Shown here: piece after piece, positions 46,490 to 55,369 of the stretch
Position numbering within the stretch: the stretch's first letter is position 1
How the letters are laid out: the number at the start of each line of letters is the position of its first letter
DNA from: Neisseriales bacterium
GTDB taxonomy: Bacteria; Pseudomonadota; Gammaproteobacteria; Burkholderiales; UBA11063
Reading direction: 5' to 3'
Length of the DNA: 64,000 bases
NCBI GenBank assembly: GCA_008017155.1
Contig: SSGX01000015.1
Span: forward strand, 1 to 64,000
Translations under genes and position numbers: made by a program
The notes under the pieces: model-generated
Told to the model about the DNA's origin: nothing
Database searches by the model: none
Seen by the model: only the letters and a program-made list of their open reading frames with translations

Positions 46490-48179
46490 GTCGATCTCCT
46501 GATTGTTTATCTGCAGTTGCCAAATATTTGGCAACAATTGCTTTTTTGTCTATTTTGCCAACTAACGTTTTTGGCAATTCACTTACAAAATTAATAGACC
46601 GCGGAATCTTGTAACGCGCAAGCTCCTTGCGGCAATGTTTGATAATTTGCTCTTTTTCTAATGACATCCCTTCATGGAAAACAATGTATGCATGAGGAAC
46701 TTCACCAGTTTCTTCATCTTTGTAACCAACAACTGCCACTTCAGCAATTTCAGGTAGTTCATCTATCACTAACTCAACCTCTGCCGGATAAACATTAAAT
46801 CCCGAGACTATTATCATTTCAGTTTCACGTCCACTAATAAACAAATGTCCATTTGTATCAATATAGCCCATATCACCAGTATTAAACCATCCATCTTCAC
46901 TGATAGCTTTTCTCGTCTGTTCTTCATTACGCCAATAACCGCTCATTAGTTGTGGTCCACGTATCTGTATGATACCCTTTTCACCGATACCAAGACTATG
47001 ACCTGTTTTAGGATCAATGATATTTATCTCTGTAGAAGGTAGCGGATAACCAACTGAACCATTAAATGTATCATCAAAATAACTCATTGATACCGCAGGA
47101 GAGGTTTCAGTTAATCCATAACAATTGGTAGGATACATCCCGGTATGCTTAAACCAAGCATCTGCAACTGACTGTCTAGTTGGCATACCACCACAGATTC
47201 CGTAGCGATAATATTTGTGGGTTACAGAAGTAAAGGGTTTATATTCAAGAAGTTTGTTATATAAGGTATCTAGAGAGTTAAAGATGGTAAAAGGGGTTTT
47301 ATTCATAGTTTTTACCAGATCTTTAAGATCTTTGGCATTTGGAATCATCACATTCTCTGAACCTTTAAAGAAGAAGGTAAAGAGATTGGCTGTCAATGAA
47401 AATATATGATAAAGTGGCAATGCGCTAATTACTACTTGCTTATCAAGGTCTGCTACCTGAGCTCCAATCACAGCATATATCTGATAAATATTAGCAACGA
47501 TATTCCGATGTAGTAGCTTAGCACCTTTCGGATGCCCGGTAGTTGCTCCAGTATATTGGATAAAAGCTATATCATTATTATTTACTAATGGTGATTCTTC
47601 AAGTTTATTTGGATTATGATATAAATCAACAAAAGATTTTGCTTGATATTGCAGCTTTGGATTGACTTTACTGATATATCGCAAAACCAGATTAATAATT
47701 GTCTTTTTAAGAAAAGTATAAGGATCAGCAATCCGAGTTACTATAATATGCTCAATACCATATTTATTATGAAATCCATTCAATTTTTCGCTAAACATGT
47801 CAAGAATAATCACGACTTTTGGTTCGGAATTAGCAATTACGTATTCCATCTCACTAGCGGTGTAGAGTGGATTTATATTTACAACGATCGCACCAAGGAG
47901 ATGAGTTGCAAAAACGCATAATGGATACTGGATTGAATTAGGTAAAACCAGAGCTATCCGATCACCATGCCTAACCCCTAAATCAGCTAAACCTCTAGCA
48001 ATTTTTGATACTCGCTCATGCACCTCACTAAAACTAAGCGTTTCACCATGACAAGTTACCGCCCGATTATCTGGATAAGCTTTACAGGTCGCTTCAAAAA
48101 GATCAACAATTGTCTTATCGTCTAGCACAACCTCATGAGGAACATTATTCTTATAGCTCTTTAGCCAGATTTTTTCCAT
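46482..48179 (-). CDS. fadD: Long-chain-fatty-acid--CoA ligase
   Basis: FadD activates imported fatty acids to acyl-CoA with ATP at the inner membrane. The 565-aa protein has the AMP-binding P-loop YTGATTGHPKGAKL, the motif CYGLTETSPAVSM, the hinge region WFNTGDMGYID and the C-terminal catalytic lysine stretch ELPKTLVGKIDKKAI. It is first in a five-gene run (fadD-SDR-fadE-ACBP-hydrolase) and follows fadA by 42 bp. No FadR or PsrA site was recognised. Confidence 0.93.
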   Translation of the reverse strand: MEKIWLKSYKNNVPHEVVLDDKTIVDLFEATCKAYPDNRAVTCHGETLSFSEVHERVSKIARGLADLGVRHGDRIALVLPNSIQYPLCVFATHLLGAIVVNINPLYTASEMEYVIANSEPKVVIILDMFSEKLNGFHNKYGIEHIIVTRIADPYTFLKKTIINLVLRYISKVNPKLQYQAKSFVDLYHNPNKLEESPLVNNNDIAFIQYTGATTGHPKGAKLLHRNIVANIYQIYAVIGAQVADLDKQVVISALPLYHIFSLTANLFTFFFKGSENVMIPNAKDLKDLVKTMNKTPFTIFNSLDTLYNKLLEYKPFTSVTHKYYRYGICGGMPTRQSVADAWFKHTGMYPTNCYGLTETSPAVSMSYFDDTFNGSVGYPLPSTEINIIDPKTGHSLGIGEKGIIQIRGPQLMSGYWRNEEQTRKAISEDGWFNTGDMGYIDTNGHLFISGRETEMIIVSGFNVYPAEVELVIDELPEIAEVAVVGYKDEETGEVPHAYIVFHEGMSLEKEQIIKHCRKELARYKIPRSINFVSELPKTLVGKIDKKAIVAKYLATADKQSGDRHD

Positions 48180-48221
48180 TTTTTTTACCCCCGTAAAAGC
48201 TTTCTATTATTGGCTGGTATC

Positions 48222-49406
48222 TTATAGCGCTTCAAAAATCGCTGCTGCACCCATCCCCGTACCGATACACATGGTTACCATTCCATAACGGAGTCTATTA
48301 CGGCGTAAGCCATGAATTACTCTGGTTGCAAGCACGGCACCAGTTGCTCCCAAAGGGTGTCCAAGCGCAATAGCACCTCCATACGGATTGACTTTATTTG
48401 CATCCAACTTTAAATCTCGAATTACAGCTAAAGATTGTGCAGCAAAAGCTTCATTTAGCTCTATCCAATCAATTTGTCCTAGGTTTAATCCTGCATTTTC
48501 TAGAACTTGTGGGATTGCTTTTACCGGACCAATTCCCATAATTGCTGCTGGCACACCCGCTACCGCAAAATTAACAAAGCGCGCTAGTGGCGTAAGGTTA
48601 TGTTTCTTCAGATAATCTTCACTAACGAGTACTAGTACCGCAGCACCATCAGTCATTTGGGAACTATTACCAGCAGTTACCGAACCTTTAGCAGCAAAAG
48701 CTGGCTTTAATTTAGCTAGACCTTCCTGTGTAGTATCGGCACGGATACCCTCATCAGTGTTTATCTGTTTGCTAGTCTGTTTTATTTGATTAGTCTTTAA
48801 ATCTGGAATTTTACGTATTAGCTCATAAGAAATAATTTCTTCGTTAAAATAGCCATTTACTTGTGCCAAAGCTGCTTTTTTATGACTTTCTACTGCAAAA
48901 GCATCTTGATCTTCACGACTAACCAGCCATTGATTAGCAACATTTTCTGCGGTGATGCCCATACCATAAGCAATTGCAGTATTTTCATCTTTTGCAAATA
49001 CCTCTGGGCTAATTGAATAGTCATTGCCACCCATTGGAATCAAACTCATTGATTCTACACCACCAGCTACAGCGACTTCAATTTCGCCAGCCTGAATCCG
49101 ATTTGCCGCAATTGCAATCGAATTTACCCCAGAACTACAATAACGGTTAATTGTCATCCCTGGCACATTATCAGGTAATCCAGCTAATAAAGCTGCAACT
49201 CTAGCAACATTCTGCCCTTGCTCAGCTTCTGGAAAGGCACAGCCAATAACCACATCACCAATATCTGCCGGATTTACTTTTGATTCGGCAACGGTATGTT
49301 TGATTATATGGGCAAGTAAATCATCTGGACGCACATTTGCAAAACTACCCTTTTTGGCTTTAGCCAATGCTGAACGTCTGACTGCAACTATATATACTGA
49401 TCTCAT
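48222..49406 (-). CDS. fadA: 3-ketoacyl-CoA thiolase / acetyl-CoA acyltransferase
   Basis: Thiolase cleaves 3-ketoacyl-CoA to acetyl-CoA in the last step of beta-oxidation. The 394-aa protein has the acyl-accepting Cys90 (NRYCSSGVNS), the motif GGAIALGHPLGATGA with His350, and the second cysteine Cys380 (CIGTGMGAAAIFE). The assignment to FadA rather than a biosynthetic thiolase rests on its place between the multifunctional fadB-type gene and fadD. The upstream spacer carries palindromic element B. Confidence 0.9.
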   Translation of the reverse strand: MRSVYIVAVRRSALAKAKKGSFANVRPDDLLAHIIKHTVAESKVNPADIGDVVIGCAFPEAEQGQNVARVAALLAGLPDNVPGMTINRYCSSGVNSIAIAANRIQAGEIEVAVAGGVESMSLIPMGGNDYSISPEVFAKDENTAIAYGMGITAENVANQWLVSREDQDAFAVESHKKAALAQVNGYFNEEIISYELIRKIPDLKTNQIKQTSKQINTDEGIRADTTQEGLAKLKPAFAAKGSVTAGNSSQMTDGAAVLVLVSEDYLKKHNLTPLARFVNFAVAGVPAAIMGIGPVKAIPQVLENAGLNLGQIDWIELNEAFAAQSLAVIRDLKLDANKVNPYGGAIALGHPLGATGAVLATRVIHGLRRNRLRYGMVTMCIGTGMGAAAIFEAL

Positions 49407-49448
49407 TTCTCCGTGGCTCCTAAATAAATTTAGATTTTCAAACTATCA

Positions 49449-49553
49449 AACTGCTGTAGTATTTAACAAGAATAAGAAACGAAGCGACGCCATGTACATA
49501 CGAGTACATAAGGAGCTTTGTGACACAATTATTGTTAAATACTTCACGCAGTT
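49449..49553. repeat. Nested palindromic element B (GTAC apex family)
   Basis: This 105-bp imperfect inverted repeat is centred near 49501. The outer arms (49449-49469 and 49532-49553) match AACTGC(G)TG-AGTATTTAACAA, and the apex is ATGTAC (49492-49497) with GTACAT (49504-49509). Its core shares GCGACGCC(A/G)TGTAC and AAGGAGC(T/C)TTG with element A beside tuf. The right arm overlaps the stop codon of the upstream fadB-type gene, so it lies exactly in the fadB-fadA spacer. Confidence 0.7.
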
Positions 49554-51903
49554 AATTGCGAAGAGGTTTACCGGTTTCCAGCATATGCTGTATCCTCGCC
49601 GCAGTCTTATCGCTAATTGCAAGTTCAGCAAATCTGGCTTTCTCCAGATTCAAAACCCAGTCTTCGCTAACAATACTACCCTTATCAACCTTGCCACCAC
49701 ACATTACTTCAGCAATATTTTTGGCAATCAGGTAATCATGGTCTGAAATTTGCTTACCAGCATACATATTAACTAGAAGAGCATTAATTGTTGCCATGCC
49801 TTGTTCACCAAATACACTAAATTTACCTTTAATTGGTGGTAAATATCCAGCCAGTGCCATATATTTTGCACGCTCTTTGGCAATTAACAATACTTCACGA
49901 CTATTCATAACTATCGTATCAGATTCACGTAAAAACCCCATCTCTTGAGCTTCTCTGGCAGAGGTTGCAACTTTCGCCAAAGCAAGATTTTGATATCGTT
50001 TAGTCAAGTCCTGCCATGGATCTGATGCTTGTGAAGCTCTTAATGCCATTTCAGTAGTTCCACCCCAACCAGGCAAAAGCCCAACACCAGCTTCAACTAA
50101 CCCAATATAGGATTCTAGAGCCGCAACCACAGCATCACAATGAAGCATGATTTCACAGCCACCACCAAAGGTATAGCCTTTTACAGCGGCAACCACTGGA
50201 ATGCTGCTATAACGTATTTTATTAGCAATAATCTGATGCCCTTTGCCGATAATCTCATCAACGGCCTCAACACCATTCATCATGATAGCAAAGCCAAACT
50301 CTTCAAGATTGGCTCCAGCAGAGAAAATATCTTTTTCCTGCCAAATTACCATTGCCTGACATTTATTTTCTGCGATAGTTAATGCTTCATCAATACCATT
50401 TAAAACATTCATGCCAATAGTACACATCTTGGTTTTAAAGCTTAAAATTCCAATATCATCACCAGTATGCCAGAGTAGTACACCATCATTTTCATAAAGA
50501 ACTTCTTTTTTTACATCAACCTTTTCATTAAGTAATAATTCTGGAAATATTTGACGCTTATAAACTGGCAGTAATTCAAGGTTAACCAAGGATTGCTTAG
50601 CAAAGTTATAATGTTTACCATCTACATAAACACCATCCTTTAGGCTACTTACCCAAGCAGGTAACTCACGACTAGCTATTGTTTCACCACTAGCTATACC
50701 CTCATTAATCCAGTTACTAACCTGCTGCCAACCTGATTGTTGCCAAATCTCGAAAGGACCTTCTTTCCAGCCAAAGCCCCAACGTAATGCAAGATCAATA
50801 TCGCGTGGAGTATCAGCAATTTCGCCAAGTAAACATGCACAATAGTGAAATAAATCACGAAATGTTGACCATAAGAATTGTGCTTCGGGATGGCTTGAAT
50901 TATGCAGCGTAACCATTTTATCCGCCCAAGATTTTTGCTGTAAAATTGCTAAAACATCTGGATTGGCTTTTTTATCGGCAGGGATATATTGTCCGTTTAT
51001 AGTATCAATAACCTTTATACCATCTTTATCCTTACGGAAAATCCCGGCTTTGGTTTTTTGCCCAAGACTCCCGGCTTTGATAAGCTTCTCCAACCATTCA
51101 GGAATTACATAACTATGTTCAAATCCATCTTGGCATTTATTGGTCATAGTTTCAACTACATGAACAAAGGTATCAAGCCCGACTACATCAGCAGTCCTAA
51201 ATGTCGCCGACTTAGCACGCCCAAGATTTTTACCAGTTAACTGATCCACCACTTCAAAAGGGATTTTATATTTTTCAGCATAATGGACTACCGCCATCAT
51301 TGAGAATACCCCTACCCGGTTCGCAATAAAGTTTGGCGTATCTTTAGCTTCGATTACACTTTTACCAAGATAGGTTACCAAAAATGTTTCTAATTCAGGT
51401 AATACATGTGAAGCAGTACCAGCATGTGGGATAAGCTCAACTAATGGCATATACCGTGGTGGATTAAAAAAATGGATACCACAAAAATTACTCCGTAAAT
51501 TTTCTGGTAAGCTGTTAGCAATCTCAGTAACACTTAATCCCGAAGTATTAGTAGCTAGTATTGCTTGAGGATTTATATAAGCGGCTACTTTATGAAACAG
51601 ATCAAGTTTCCAATCCATCCGTTCGGCAATTGCTTCAATAACTAAATCGCAACTACGTAATTCCTCAAGACTATCATCATAATTAGCTACTGAAATATAC
51701 TGGAAAGAACGGGAAGAGGCTACAGGGTTGGGATTTAATTTTGCCAGATTGGCAACTGATTTTTCGGCAATTGCATTTGGATTCTCAGGAATTTTAAGAT
51801 CAAAGAGAATGACCGGAATCCCGGCATTGGCAAAATGTGCACCAATCTGTGACCCCATTACCCCAGAACCAAGAATTGCAACTTTACTGATACGATTTGA
51901 CAT
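49552..51903 (-). CDS. Multifunctional 3-hydroxyacyl-CoA dehydrogenase / enoyl-CoA hydratase (HAD domain first)
   Basis: This enzyme hydrates enoyl-CoA and oxidises the 3-hydroxyacyl product in beta-oxidation. The start at 51903 follows GGAGATAGAAAG, giving 783 aa. The NAD motif VAILGSGVMGSQIGAHFANA is at the N-terminus, followed by the HAD helical domains (GIHFFNPPRYMPLVELIPHA, IANRVGVFSMMAV). The crotonase domain is C-terminal (SAGANLEEFGF, GGGCEIMLHCDAVVAALES, LVEAGVGLLPGWGG). This order is that of FadN-type proteins and the reverse of E. coli FadB. It is upstream of fadA. Confidence 0.9.
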   Translation of the reverse strand: MSNRISKVAILGSGVMGSQIGAHFANAGIPVILFDLKIPENPNAIAEKSVANLAKLNPNPVASSRSFQYISVANYDDSLEELRSCDLVIEAIAERMDWKLDLFHKVAAYINPQAILATNTSGLSVTEIANSLPENLRSNFCGIHFFNPPRYMPLVELIPHAGTASHVLPELETFLVTYLGKSVIEAKDTPNFIANRVGVFSMMAVVHYAEKYKIPFEVVDQLTGKNLGRAKSATFRTADVVGLDTFVHVVETMTNKCQDGFEHSYVIPEWLEKLIKAGSLGQKTKAGIFRKDKDGIKVIDTINGQYIPADKKANPDVLAILQQKSWADKMVTLHNSSHPEAQFLWSTFRDLFHYCACLLGEIADTPRDIDLALRWGFGWKEGPFEIWQQSGWQQVSNWINEGIASGETIASRELPAWVSSLKDGVYVDGKHYNFAKQSLVNLELLPVYKRQIFPELLLNEKVDVKKEVLYENDGVLLWHTGDDIGILSFKTKMCTIGMNVLNGIDEALTIAENKCQAMVIWQEKDIFSAGANLEEFGFAIMMNGVEAVDEIIGKGHQIIANKIRYSSIPVVAAVKGYTFGGGCEIMLHCDAVVAALESYIGLVEAGVGLLPGWGGTTEMALRASQASDPWQDLTKRYQNLALAKVATSAREAQEMGFLRESDTIVMNSREVLLIAKERAKYMALAGYLPPIKGKFSVFGEQGMATINALLVNMYAGKQISDHDYLIAKNIAEVMCGGKVDKGSIVSEDWVLNLEKARFAELAISDKTAARIQHMLETGKPLRN

Positions 51904-52185
51904 CTTTCTATCTCCATTAGCGTAAAGCATTTCAACAATATTTTTGTTGTGGGTATTGTAGCGCATATATACTTTCAATACATCATGCAATGCAATACTT
52001 AAAATAATATAACAAAACAATAAAAACTAACACAGTTAGTTAAGTGGTCAATTTTTTTGAGTAATTAACCTTATAATGGAAATTTAATTGACTATTTTTC
52101 ACTAATAAGCATTCAATACTCAAATCAAAGGATAATAAAAAAATAAAGCGGGAACTCTCTCCCGCTCTATTTTGAAATGATAATA
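51904..52185. other. 282-bp spacer upstream of the fadB-type gene
   Basis: The spacer holds the cyd terminator at one end and the leader of the fadB-type gene at the other. A palindrome CAACAA-TATTT-TTGTTG (51933-51949) lies 30 bp before the start codon and could be an operator for a fatty-acid regulator. A -35/-10 pair, TTGCAT with an 18-bp spacer and TATATA, can be drawn further upstream but is weak in such AT-rich DNA. No gene is supported here. Confidence 0.35.
52147..52166 (-). terminator. Rho-independent terminator of the cyd operon
   Basis: The 7-bp stem AGCGGGA / TCCCGCT with a 6-nt loop is followed on the minus strand by TTTATTTTTTTATT. It begins 20 bp after the cydX stop. Confidence 0.85.
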
Positions 52186-52287
52186 TTATTTATCGAGTAA
52201 CTCAGGGTTTTTCTCCTGCTTTGCTAGAGACTTAGCAGTTACCATTACCCCAAGATAAACACAAATCGCCCATGTAAGAATCAGCAT
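52186..52287 (-). CDS. cydX: CydX-like small subunit of cytochrome bd oxidase
   Basis: This 33-aa single-helix membrane peptide begins MLILTWAICVYLGVMVTAKS and continues with a charged C-terminus (LAKQEKNPELLDK). CydX-type peptides bind CydA and stabilise its haems. The sequence is diverged from E. coli CydX (37 aa), but size, one hydrophobic helix, position 15 bp after cydB, and GGAGAAC at the proper distance all fit. It is followed directly by the operon terminator. Confidence 0.75.
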   Translation of the reverse strand: MLILTWAICVYLGVMVTAKSLAKQEKNPELLDK

Positions 52288-52302
52288 AATTGTTCTCCAA
52301 GA

Positions 52303-53448
52303 TTAATACATTGATTTTGAATTTTCTTCAATCCGCGCAGTAGTCAGTTTACCACGCATGATCCGATATACCCACGAAGTGTAAGTCAAAACTATCGGGG
52401 TAAAAATTAACGCAGCAACAAGCATTAATAATAATGTATGCTGCGACGAAGTTGCATCCCAAGCGGTTAAACTGCTTGCTGGACTTGAACTTGAAGGCAT
52501 AATAAATGGAAACATTGATAAACCAGCAGTCAAGATAATCCCAGCCATCCCAACACCACTAAAAATAAATGCAAAAACAGATTTATCTTTAGCATTAAGG
52601 ATTAAAGACAATATTAGACCAGCAAAAGCAAGCACTGGAGCAAGCATCATCAGTGGATATTGCTGATAGTTATGTAACCAACCACCTTTTACAATCTCAA
52701 CTGTTTTTAGTAACGGGTCAGATGGACCATTCGGATCAAGGTTTGTTGCAACATAACCATTAATATGTCCAACAGCTAAGCCACCTAAGGCAAATAATAC
52801 TATTGCTAGAATTGAGAATATTTTTGCAGCTTTCTTAGCCCTTACCTGCATTGCACCTTCAGTACGGATCGTCAGATATACTCCACCATGAGCAAGTGTC
52901 ATACATAGTGATACAAGTCCACATAATAAAGCAAATGGTGAAAGTAGACCAAGGAACCCAAATAATGGATTAACTGCATCACTTACTAAGCGCATGTCAT
53001 TATCAAAATGAAATGGAACACCTAGCATTACATTTCCGACTGCAACACCAAATAGTAACGGTGGTACAGCTGAGCCAACAAATAATACCCAGTCCCAAGT
53101 TTTACGCCAGCTAGGATTCTCTATCTTAGAACGATAATCAAACGCTGGAGCACGTAAAAATAGTGTCCACAGCACCGCCAAAATCGCAATGTATAGAATA
53201 GAGAAAGATGTAGCATATACCAGTGGCCATGCAGCAAAAACCGCTCCACCACCAGTAATAAACCAAACCTGATTACCATCCCAGTGTGGTGCTACCGAAT
53301 TAATCGCAGCTCGACGTTCTGAATCCGTCTTACCAATAAAAGGTGATAGTGCACCCACACCCATATCATGACCATCCATAATCATCAGACCAATCATGAG
53401 TACAGCCACTAAAACCCACCATATCAATTTTAAAATTGCATATTCCAT
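52303..53448 (-). CDS. cydB: Cytochrome bd ubiquinol oxidase subunit II
   Basis: CydB is the second integral subunit of the bd-type quinol oxidase, which reduces O2 without pumping protons. The 381-aa protein has about eight helices and the conserved N-terminal DGHDMGVGALSPFIG with its proton-path acidic residue, followed by HWDGNQVWFITGGGAVFAAW. It is 11 bp downstream of cydA and 15 bp upstream of the CydX-like peptide. Confidence 0.96.
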   Translation of the reverse strand: MEYAILKLIWWVLVAVLMIGLMIMDGHDMGVGALSPFIGKTDSERRAAINSVAPHWDGNQVWFITGGGAVFAAWPLVYATSFSILYIAILAVLWTLFLRAPAFDYRSKIENPSWRKTWDWVLFVGSAVPPLLFGVAVGNVMLGVPFHFDNDMRLVSDAVNPLFGFLGLLSPFALLCGLVSLCMTLAHGGVYLTIRTEGAMQVRAKKAAKIFSILAIVLFALGGLAVGHINGYVATNLDPNGPSDPLLKTVEIVKGGWLHNYQQYPLMMLAPVLAFAGLILSLILNAKDKSVFAFIFSGVGMAGIILTAGLSMFPFIMPSSSSPASSLTAWDATSSQHTLLLMLVAALIFTPIVLTYTSWVYRIMRGKLTTARIEENSKSMY

Positions 53449-53459
53449 GATTTATCCCC

Positions 53460-55013
53460 TTATGCCTGCTGCTCAAAATGATATTTACCAGTACCCAAAC
53501 TTGATGGACCAAGCTTAGTATATTTAACCATTAGCCAAATTTCGATTACCGCCAACAAGGTATAAATAACCACAAACCCAGTCAAGGAGAAGATCAATTC
53601 GCCACTAGTCAAGCTTGAAGCAGATAAATGCGTTGGTAATATACCAAAAATTGTCCATGGCTGACGCCCATATTCGGCAACAAACCAGCCAGCCCAGCAG
53701 GCAATCCATGGAGTTGGAATCCAGAATAATGCCCATTTAAGCAGCCAAGTTTTAGTTTCAAATAGTTTTCTATTACCAAATGAATACCAGCTTGCCAAAG
53801 CAAATAATAGGAAGAAAGAAGCACCCAAAAATACCATTATTCTAAAGCTGTAATATAATGGTAACACGTGAGGAACTGTACTTTTTGCTGCTTCATCAAT
53901 CATTTGTGGTGTAGCATTAGCAACATCGTTAGTATATTTTTTAAGAAGTAGACCATAGCCCAAATCCGCGGAATTAGCCTGAATCTGTGCAGCCATAGCT
54001 TGATCATGTGGGTTTTTACGGAAAGCTTCAAGCATCACCAAGGTTTTTTGACCACTAATGATTCTCTCACGATTCTCAGCGACAATTTCTTCAACCCCTT
54101 TGATTGAACCTTGTAAATCATGATGAAGAATCAAACTACCAACATAAGGAATCTTGATATTAAAATCATTGGTCCGTTTTTCTTGATCCGGCAATGCCAA
54201 TAATGACCAAGGAGCAGGAGCTTCTTCTGTCTGCCACACACCTTCAATCGCAGCAAGCTTTGATGGTTGTGCTTTATAAACTTGAAGACCTGACTCATCA
54301 CCCATGATTATTACGGCAATGGTTGCAAATAAACCAAAAATCGCAGCTATCTTAAACGAACGACGAGCAAAAGGCAGATCTTGTTTTTTCATTAAATAGA
54401 AAGAAGAAATTCCAAGTACGAAAACTGATGCAGTTACATAACCAGCACAAACAGTGTGGAAGAATTTGGCTTGTCCAACCGGATTAAATAATACGCTATA
54501 AAAACTATCAAGTTCCATCCGCATTGTAATTGGATTAAATATAGTCCCAACTGGATTTTGCATCCAGCCATTTGCTACTAAGATCCATAACGCAGAAAGA
54601 TTAGAACCGATTGCTACCAGAATGGTAAAAAGTAAATGTTGCTTTTTCGATACCCGATCCCAAGCAAAAAAGAACATTCCAATAAAGGTAGATTCAAGAA
54701 AGAATGCCATCAAGCCTTCAATTGCCAATGGCACACCGAAAATATCACCAACATAGTGCGAATAATATGCCCAGTTGGTTCCAAACTGAAACTCCATGGT
54801 AAGACCAGTAGTTACTCCAATGGCAAAATTAATACCAAAGAGTTTACCCCAAAACTTGGTCATATCCTTGTAAATTTCTTTGCCAGTAATTACGTAAATT
54901 GTTTCCATAATTACCAAAAGCCAAGTCATACCTAAAGTAAGTGGCACAAAGATGAAATGATACATCGCTGTTATTGCAAACTGCAAGCGCGATAAATCAA
55001 CTAAAGTGTCCAT
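53460..55013 (-). CDS. cydA: Cytochrome bd ubiquinol oxidase subunit I
   Basis: CydA carries haems b558, b595 and d and the quinol site. The start at 55013 is chosen because GAGG lies 9 nt upstream and the product then begins MDTLVDLSRLQFAITAMYHF with haem ligand His19; a TTG five codons earlier is unlikely. The 517-aa protein has the GRQPWTIFGILPT motif in its C-terminal half and a Q-loop of the long E. coli-like type. It lies between cydP and cydB, separated from cydP by 110 bp with two hairpins. Confidence 0.95.
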   Translation of the reverse strand: MDTLVDLSRLQFAITAMYHFIFVPLTLGMTWLLVIMETIYVITGKEIYKDMTKFWGKLFGINFAIGVTTGLTMEFQFGTNWAYYSHYVGDIFGVPLAIEGLMAFFLESTFIGMFFFAWDRVSKKQHLLFTILVAIGSNLSALWILVANGWMQNPVGTIFNPITMRMELDSFYSVLFNPVGQAKFFHTVCAGYVTASVFVLGISSFYLMKKQDLPFARRSFKIAAIFGLFATIAVIIMGDESGLQVYKAQPSKLAAIEGVWQTEEAPAPWSLLALPDQEKRTNDFNIKIPYVGSLILHHDLQGSIKGVEEIVAENRERIISGQKTLVMLEAFRKNPHDQAMAAQIQANSADLGYGLLLKKYTNDVANATPQMIDEAAKSTVPHVLPLYYSFRIMVFLGASFFLLFALASWYSFGNRKLFETKTWLLKWALFWIPTPWIACWAGWFVAEYGRQPWTIFGILPTHLSASSLTSGELIFSLTGFVVIYTLLAVIEIWLMVKYTKLGPSSLGTGKYHFEQQA

Positions 55014-55047
55014 GGTTTTCAACCTCAAAAAATGTGTAAAAGTTTAA

Positions 55048-55096
55048 CCTGATTTACAAACTCAGGATCAGACTCTGGTTTAATATAACCAAAGTC
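55048..55096 (-). other. Two hairpins in the cydP-cydA spacer
   Basis: CCTGA/TCAGG (55048-55066) and GACTCTGGTT/AACCAAAGTC (55071-55096, with an internal mismatch) form two adjacent stems without a T-run. They may be mRNA processing or stabilising structures that set the large excess of cydA over cydP product. Confidence 0.35.
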
Positions 55097-55123
55097 TTTA
55101 TTTTACAAATGTAAAATATGTTA

Positions 55124-55261
55124 CTACCCCAGAATATGCTGACCAGTTGTCTGATCATCAAGTTTTGGTGGATTACTAAATGAAACATACCACAAGCCTG
55201 TTAAAAGAATAGCTTTCACCACTAACAGACAGATAATTTCTTTCCAATATTGCTTAAACAT
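55124..55261 (-). CDS. cydP: CydP-like small subunit of cytochrome bd oxidase
   Basis: This 45-aa single-helix protein begins MFKQYWKEIICLLVVKAILL and continues TGLWYVSFSNPPKLDDQTTG. A basic, amphipathic N-terminus, a long hydrophobic helix ending in W-x3-F-S-x-P-P, and position directly upstream of cydA match the small-subunit family CydP described from proteobacterial cyd operons. GGAGAGAG lies 6-7 nt upstream of the ATG. Confidence 0.7.
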   Translation of the reverse strand: MFKQYWKEIICLLVVKAILLTGLWYVSFSNPPKLDDQTTGQHILG

Positions 55262-55275
55262 AGGCTCTCTCCAAT

Positions 55276-55303
55276 GTTATACCAATATTTTAACATATTT
55301 CAA
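55276..55303 (-). promoter_or_regulatory. Promoter of the cydP-cydA-cydB-cydX operon
   Basis: TTGAAA (55298-55303) and TATAAC (55276-55281) are 16 bp apart, so the expected start is only about 10 nt before the cydP ATG and the leader is very short. No clear FNR or ArcA site was seen. Confidence 0.45.
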
Positions 55304-55369
55304 CACAATTACCACATTTTTTGTAAGGTTAATAACCCACTAATCTTGTCAGGTTAAAACCCCTAAACC

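Noticed and set aside
55014-55123. FNR or ArcA site upstream of cydA
   Set aside because: No TTGAT-N4-ATCAA or convincing ArcA direct repeats; TTGATGATCAGAC is only a half match.
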